Part shown: positions 15,001 through 21,000 of the stretch, piece by piece
How the letters are laid out: every line of letters begins with the position of its first letter
Numbering within the stretch: the first letter of the stretch is position 1
From: Hominisplanchenecus murintestinalis
Lineage (GTDB): Bacteria; Bacillota; Clostridia; Lachnospirales; Lachnospiraceae
Direction: 5' to 3'
DNA: 64,000 nucleotides
NCBI GenBank assembly: GCA_004793585.1
Contig: SRZB01000014.1
Span: 18,455 to 82,454 of the forward strand
Position numbers and translations under genes: made by a program
Notes under the pieces: model-generated
Database searches by the model: none
What the model saw: the letters and a program-made list of their open reading frames with translations, nothing else
Told to the model about the DNA's origin: nothing

Positions 15001-18000
15001 GACTTCTTTTGTCCGGTCCACAAACACACCGTCATAGCGGAATGCATAGTCCGAAGCCGTTTTGCTCGCCGACAGGTATTCCCCTGCCTGAAGCACCGTC
15101 TCCGGCTTCTCTCGGTTCCCTGCGACAGCCTTGAATTCCAGGCGGAAGGAATTAATGTGCGCCCTAAGATAAGGACGTGCCGTCCCCTCCGGCAGCGTAA
15201 TGCTGTACCCAGTCGTCATGCCCGGGTTATCATGGATGTACTTTTCGACATCCAGCACATAATCTTTGCCGTTTGCATCCGGTTCCAAAAGGGCCTTCAG
15301 CTCATCGAGCGTAAAGGACGCCTGCTGGTTGCTGGCCCCGGTAAGCAGCAGACGGCTCACCCGGAACCATCCCCCGTCAATAAATTCTTTCGGGATATAC
15401 AGCTTCTGCATATTGAAGCTGGCATTCATCGTATTCGTTGTATAGGCCCCGTCCAGGCGGGAAGAGGCGTCTCTCTCCGTGCTCCCGTCCCTGCGGTTCC
15501 AGATTTTTACCGTGTACTCCTGCACATTCGGCGTAAGGTTATCCGCCTGGTAATCATTTAATTTGGAGGTACGGGGCGTTACTGCATACCCCGCCTGGTA
15601 TGGTATGAGATACCCCCTCATATGGGCTGTCTCAAAAGTATCGCTCCAGCCATGATTCGGCGCGGAGCTGTCGCTCACATAATATCTCTCTGTATTGTGC
15701 TGCGGGCTGGTGTGTGCCGTGTTCGGATCATACACAAAATAATCCGTCGGTGTAATCCTGTTCTGGGCATGCCTGATACTGTCGCCCAAGCCTGTTGCCG
15801 GCTGGTTCACGTATACATACGGCTTACCCTTTACAACGACGTCGATATCCTTTACGCCGCCTCCTGTTTCCGGGCTGCGTGTCCGCCCGGTCTCCTTCGT
15901 ATAGTCCGCATTTCCGCCCCAGTCCTTGGTATCAATAGCAATGCTGTTCACAAACTGCCACTTCTCCAGCCAAATCTGGTTGACCGCTGCTGCTTCGTCC
16001 TCCGTCTGCTCCTCAGATTCATATAAGAAAGAAAGCTCATTCAGCGTCCCCAGCTCCTCCTTCGTAAGCGTGATGCTCTTTGTCTTGGATGCGTCTGCCT
16101 GATATCCCGTCACATTTCCTTCCGCATCTGTAATCTCCCGGTAGCCGCCCAGGTTCAGGGTAATGGACGTCATATGGGCAAACACTTCATTCTGTATTAC
16201 CAGCCCGGTAGTCAGGAAACCATAATATTTAAACTCACTGTTCGGCTCAATAACCGGAAGGGTATCCGTGAGCAGGATCCTGTCGGAAAATCCGATGCGT
16301 CCTCCCCAGTTATATCCATCCTGATAACACCAGCCGCCCCAGTTTCCGGTCTGGGAATAATCATGGTTCAGCCCTGTCGTGAGGTTCCCTGTATAGCGCG
16401 GTCCCCGCCGAAAACTGATGACAAACTGGTCTGCGTCCGCAAACTTCACGTTTGAATCATCATATTCCGTTTCCGTAGCGCTGTGTACGCCTTTCCTCAC
16501 CCATACATCATCACGGATTACACTCATGACCGCCGTAGATTTCATATCCCGTGCAGTGGACTCATAGTCTCCCGCATGGTATCCATTCCAGCTATAGCTT
16601 CTGTAATTATTCCAGTAAGACCAGGAGGACTGCACCCTGCGGCCATTTTCCTGCCCGGAATCTGTACGTTCTTTTACCCGGCCGCTCTTTCCAATCGTCA
16701 GCGTAGTATTTGCCGTAAGCTCTGCCTTCCCTGTCTTGTAGAGGCGCCCGGTCACCTCGAACGCGGAACGAGTATTGGCGTCATTCTCCCTGTACCATGT
16801 TCCATAGTCCGGGACGCCCGCCGCTGTCTTGCTGGCATCGGTAAAGCCATCCTGGTTCACATCCATGTTAATTACAATTTTCGTAATCGGGTTCTCCGGC
16901 CCATCCAAATCATACGCATAAGCGTCTGTCCAGAATTCCTCTTTATCGGCGCCATAGTCCGGCGCCTGGCCTTTCGCCAGGTTAATGCGGAAATACTTGT
17001 TTCCGGCCGCCCCCGTCTCAACCGCATTCCCCACCCAGTCATCCGGCAGGACCTGATATTTCGTCCCATCCTTCCTGGTAACTTCTATCCAGTTAAGATA
17101 ACTGCGTGTATTCGGATTTATTTTCAGGTAATACGTATCAAAAATGTGCGAAGGAACGTTAATGCTCATATTTACCGTAGCTGCCGTGTTCAGGGACTGC
17201 AGGCGCACCCATCCTGCATCATAGTGCTCCTGCCGGTAATAATTCCCGTGGTCCGGCGCCGGTACCGGCAGGTTCGTCCCTACGTTCAGGTACTGCCGGA
17301 AATCTATGCCAAAGGATCCCAGAGCTTTATAGCCAAGCTCCAGCTCGGAGTTATCATTCCAGTACGAACCGCCGCCTGCATAATTGACCCTGATGTGTTC
17401 CAGTGCGTCGGCTTCTGCCGTAAACTTGCCGGCGTCCCCATCATTGTAAAACGCAGATACCACCGTATCGAAATACATCTTGCTCATATAGATGGCAGTA
17501 TTGTCATTTGCGCTGACACGGTAAGCGTCCTCCCGCAGCCCGTCCAGATAGTTTTCACTATGGACATTCATCGTATCTGTCGTGCCTATCGCTGAATCTT
17601 CATAACCATAGAACTCAACGCGCAGCGCCGCCCTGTCCGCATTGCCCGTCACTTTCATATCACGGCCGCCCAAAACCTGCAGACGGGCGAGGTACTGTAT
17701 TCCCAGTCCTTCAAGCTGGCTCTCTTCCAGTACAAGCCCTTCATCCGTCACATTGAAATGTGTCCCGTCCGCCGCATCAAATCCTGTAATCTTTCCGCCC
17801 GCTCCCGTCACCGGGGTCAGCACTGCCGGGCTGTCCGGGCTGTCCACGTCAGCAAGCTGTATGCTTCCGATCGTGCGGTACTGGTCCAGCAGTTCCCTGC
17901 GTACGACCGTCTTTGTCGTGTGGAAGCCTGTATGCGCCTCCGCTGCCCCTGCGCCTGACTTGTCAGTAAAACGCACGCCTGCACTGTCCCTGATCGGCAG

Positions 18001-21000
18001 GTCAACCGTCAGGTCCACATCGTCCAGCACTGAGAAAACGCTGTAGCCGGAAGCCGCAGGCGATGAACCATTCTCCATCTGCACCCACAGTTTAAAATCC
18101 CTGTCATACGGCACTCCAAGCAGGGTCTGGTTTCCATCCGTCGTTCCGGCGCCCCGGGAGCTCTCCGTTACATCTACATACTGGATATGCGAATGGAGCG
18201 CCAAATAGGGCCTCTGGATATTGAACCTTGCCGTGTCGGACGCGCTCTTATTCGCCGTATAATCCGGGACATCCTGCACAAGTTTTCCAACGGCATCCAG
18301 GTTGTCAAACCAATCGGTATTTCCATACAGGTCGAGCTGCAGGCTGCTCCCTGCCGCATCTCCGCTCCCGTAAAAATCCGTAAAATGTATCCGTATATAC
18401 CGGAGGTATGAAATCTCCGCTATGTCTTCCATTGGAATATGGATACTTCCATCCGCCTGTTTATAGCCTTCAAGCTCTTTTGCAGTAAATACCCTGGAAG
18501 GCGTGCCCGGGTTCGCCCCATTCATGTCCGCATAGTCATAAAGCTCCAGATCCTTTATCTCACACGCCTGGGCAGTCTGTGCAGAGATAACAATTTCTTC
18601 ACTCTTAAAACCATGAACAGCCGTCCCCGCCGAACTCCGGTTGACTGCGCTGGATATATTAATATCCGCATAGCTTGGGCCGGACGGGCTGATGGAGTTA
18701 TTTGCCATCCGGAATCCATACCACACATTCTGATTGTTTGCCACCGTCAGCGTATGCGGCGAACTGGAGCCGCCGTTCTGCTGCTGGCCGTCCTTTATAA
18801 AATGAGTCGAGGCCGTCACTACAGGCGCGAACTCCGCCACTGCAAACCTTGCCCAATCCGACGCGCTCTTATTGTCCGTGTAGTCCTCGTCATCCTGCAC
18901 CAGGTTTGCGCTTGCATCCAGGTTGCCAAACCAGTCTGTGTCTCCATACAGGTCAAGCTGCAGACTGCTGCCCGCCGCTTTCCCGCTTCCATAGAAATCT
19001 TCATAATGTATCCGTATATAGCGGAGATAAGCAATCCCGGGGAAATCCGCCAGCGGGATCCGGATGCTGCCGTCTGCCTGCTGATACCCTTTCAGCACGC
19101 TGGCCGTAACCACTTCGGAAGGCGTGCCCAGAACTGTCCCGTTCATATCCGCATAATCATACAGCTCCAAATCCTCAATCTTACATGCCTGCACAGCCTG
19201 CGCGGAAATCACAATTTCCTTACTTTTAAAACCGTGGACAGACGTCCCTGTGCTGCTCCGGTTAACCACGCTGGACAGATTAATATCCGAATATGCCGGG
19301 CCGGACGGGCTGATGGAGCTGTTTGCCATCCGGAACCCATACCAGACTTCACGGTTATTTTCAGAAGCCAGTGTATGCGGCGTATCCGAACCGCCGTTCT
19401 GCTGTACTCCGTTCCTGATTAAATGGGTAGAGGCTGTCACCTTTGGCGCAAATTCCGCCACATTCATATTTACGTTTTGTGTCTTCCCAAAGTCTGAATA
19501 CAGATAATTCTGCGGAAGTAAAGCGCCCGTTGCCTGCAGCGTCTTATGCCAGTCAGGGGTCCCGTGCAGCTCCACCCGGAGCGCATTATCCTGTGCCGGG
19601 TCTTCCGGGTTCTGCCCTTTCGCATACACATCGGCAAAAAGATGGGTACATACAAGACGCACCTGCTTCAATTCCGTAAGTTCCGGAAAATCTGACAGCG
19701 GAATCTTTACCCTTCCGTCTGCATCCATATACCTGGCCTCTACGTCCTCCCATTTCAGGGAAACTTTCGGCGCCCCTGTACCGTGAGGATCCTGGTCCCA
19801 GTCATAGAGCCAGACCACCATAGGCGTGACCACCTGGTCCCAGCCTTTCTCAATCACGATTTCTTTTGTCTTAAATCCCCTGATACCCGTTGTCTTTTGG
19901 GAAAGGCTGTTGATGCTGAATTCCAGGTTCGTATCCTCTGCCGCCGAAGGGCTGCGGTTTTCCACTGTGAAACTGTACCACGCGTCTTCTGCCCGGTATG
20001 GGACATTTCCTGTCTTTGCAGTCCCGTCTTCTGCCTTATAATATGTAGTCCCGCTGATCTGGGGGTTGATTGCCTTTACGGTAAGCGTCGCGCTGTCCCT
20101 CCCCTGGCGGTTTGAGACGCCCAGTTCCGGGTCGTAATCGGTCCTCCACACGCCTGCGACGGTACGCTGCTCTGCCATATTCGGGCTTCCCTTAATCTCA
20201 ATCCGGCAGTCCTCCGCTGCAGTCACATCAGATTCAAATCCGTCAAACAAAACCTGGATTTTCTGCAGATCGGGCGTGTGGTTTTTCCACACGTCATACC
20301 CCAGTACCACGTCTCCATCCTGTATATAGCCATTCAGGCTGCCCCCCGGAATACTCCATGTGCCTCCTGATGCATCTGTAAAAACTATGGATGCAATCTT
20401 TGACTGCTGCAAAAGCCCTGCGCTCAGGCGCACCTCCCTCGCCCGGAAGCCTCCCCACTGGTTGTGGGAATCGCGCCCTAAGAAATTACCGTCTGTGTAG
20501 AAGATCGCCGGGCTCATCTTTGACGGGCTGTTGTTTGTGAGCAGGTAACGGTACGCGCCCTTCTCCTCATTCATCGGGACCTGGACCGTCTTGGCGCTTT
20601 CCACCACTGCGCCATCTTCATAGCGCAGCCCTGACGCGGCCACTGCCGGGTTCGTCGGCTTCGCATTGATCGTTGCCTTGCTGGCCGTGCTGTTCAAGTC
20701 CCTCTTCTTATACCCCCCCGCCCCGTCATATTCAATCAGGCTGTCATAATACGTCCACTGCTGGTAATTTGTCTGTACATTATTCACATAGCTGACAGCC
20801 TGCAGGGGATAGCCTGCAACTTCAACTTTCCCTTTAAACTTCAGGCCGCTGCGGATACGGTGCATAAAGTTCAGCCGTATTCTCCTGGTAAACGATTTGC
20901 CTTTATTCCCTGCCAGCCACTGCTCCATCTCTTCCCCCAGAGTAATGGTATAGCTGGTTCCTCCATCCGCCTCCGTCTGTGCGCCTCCAAGAGTGCCGCA

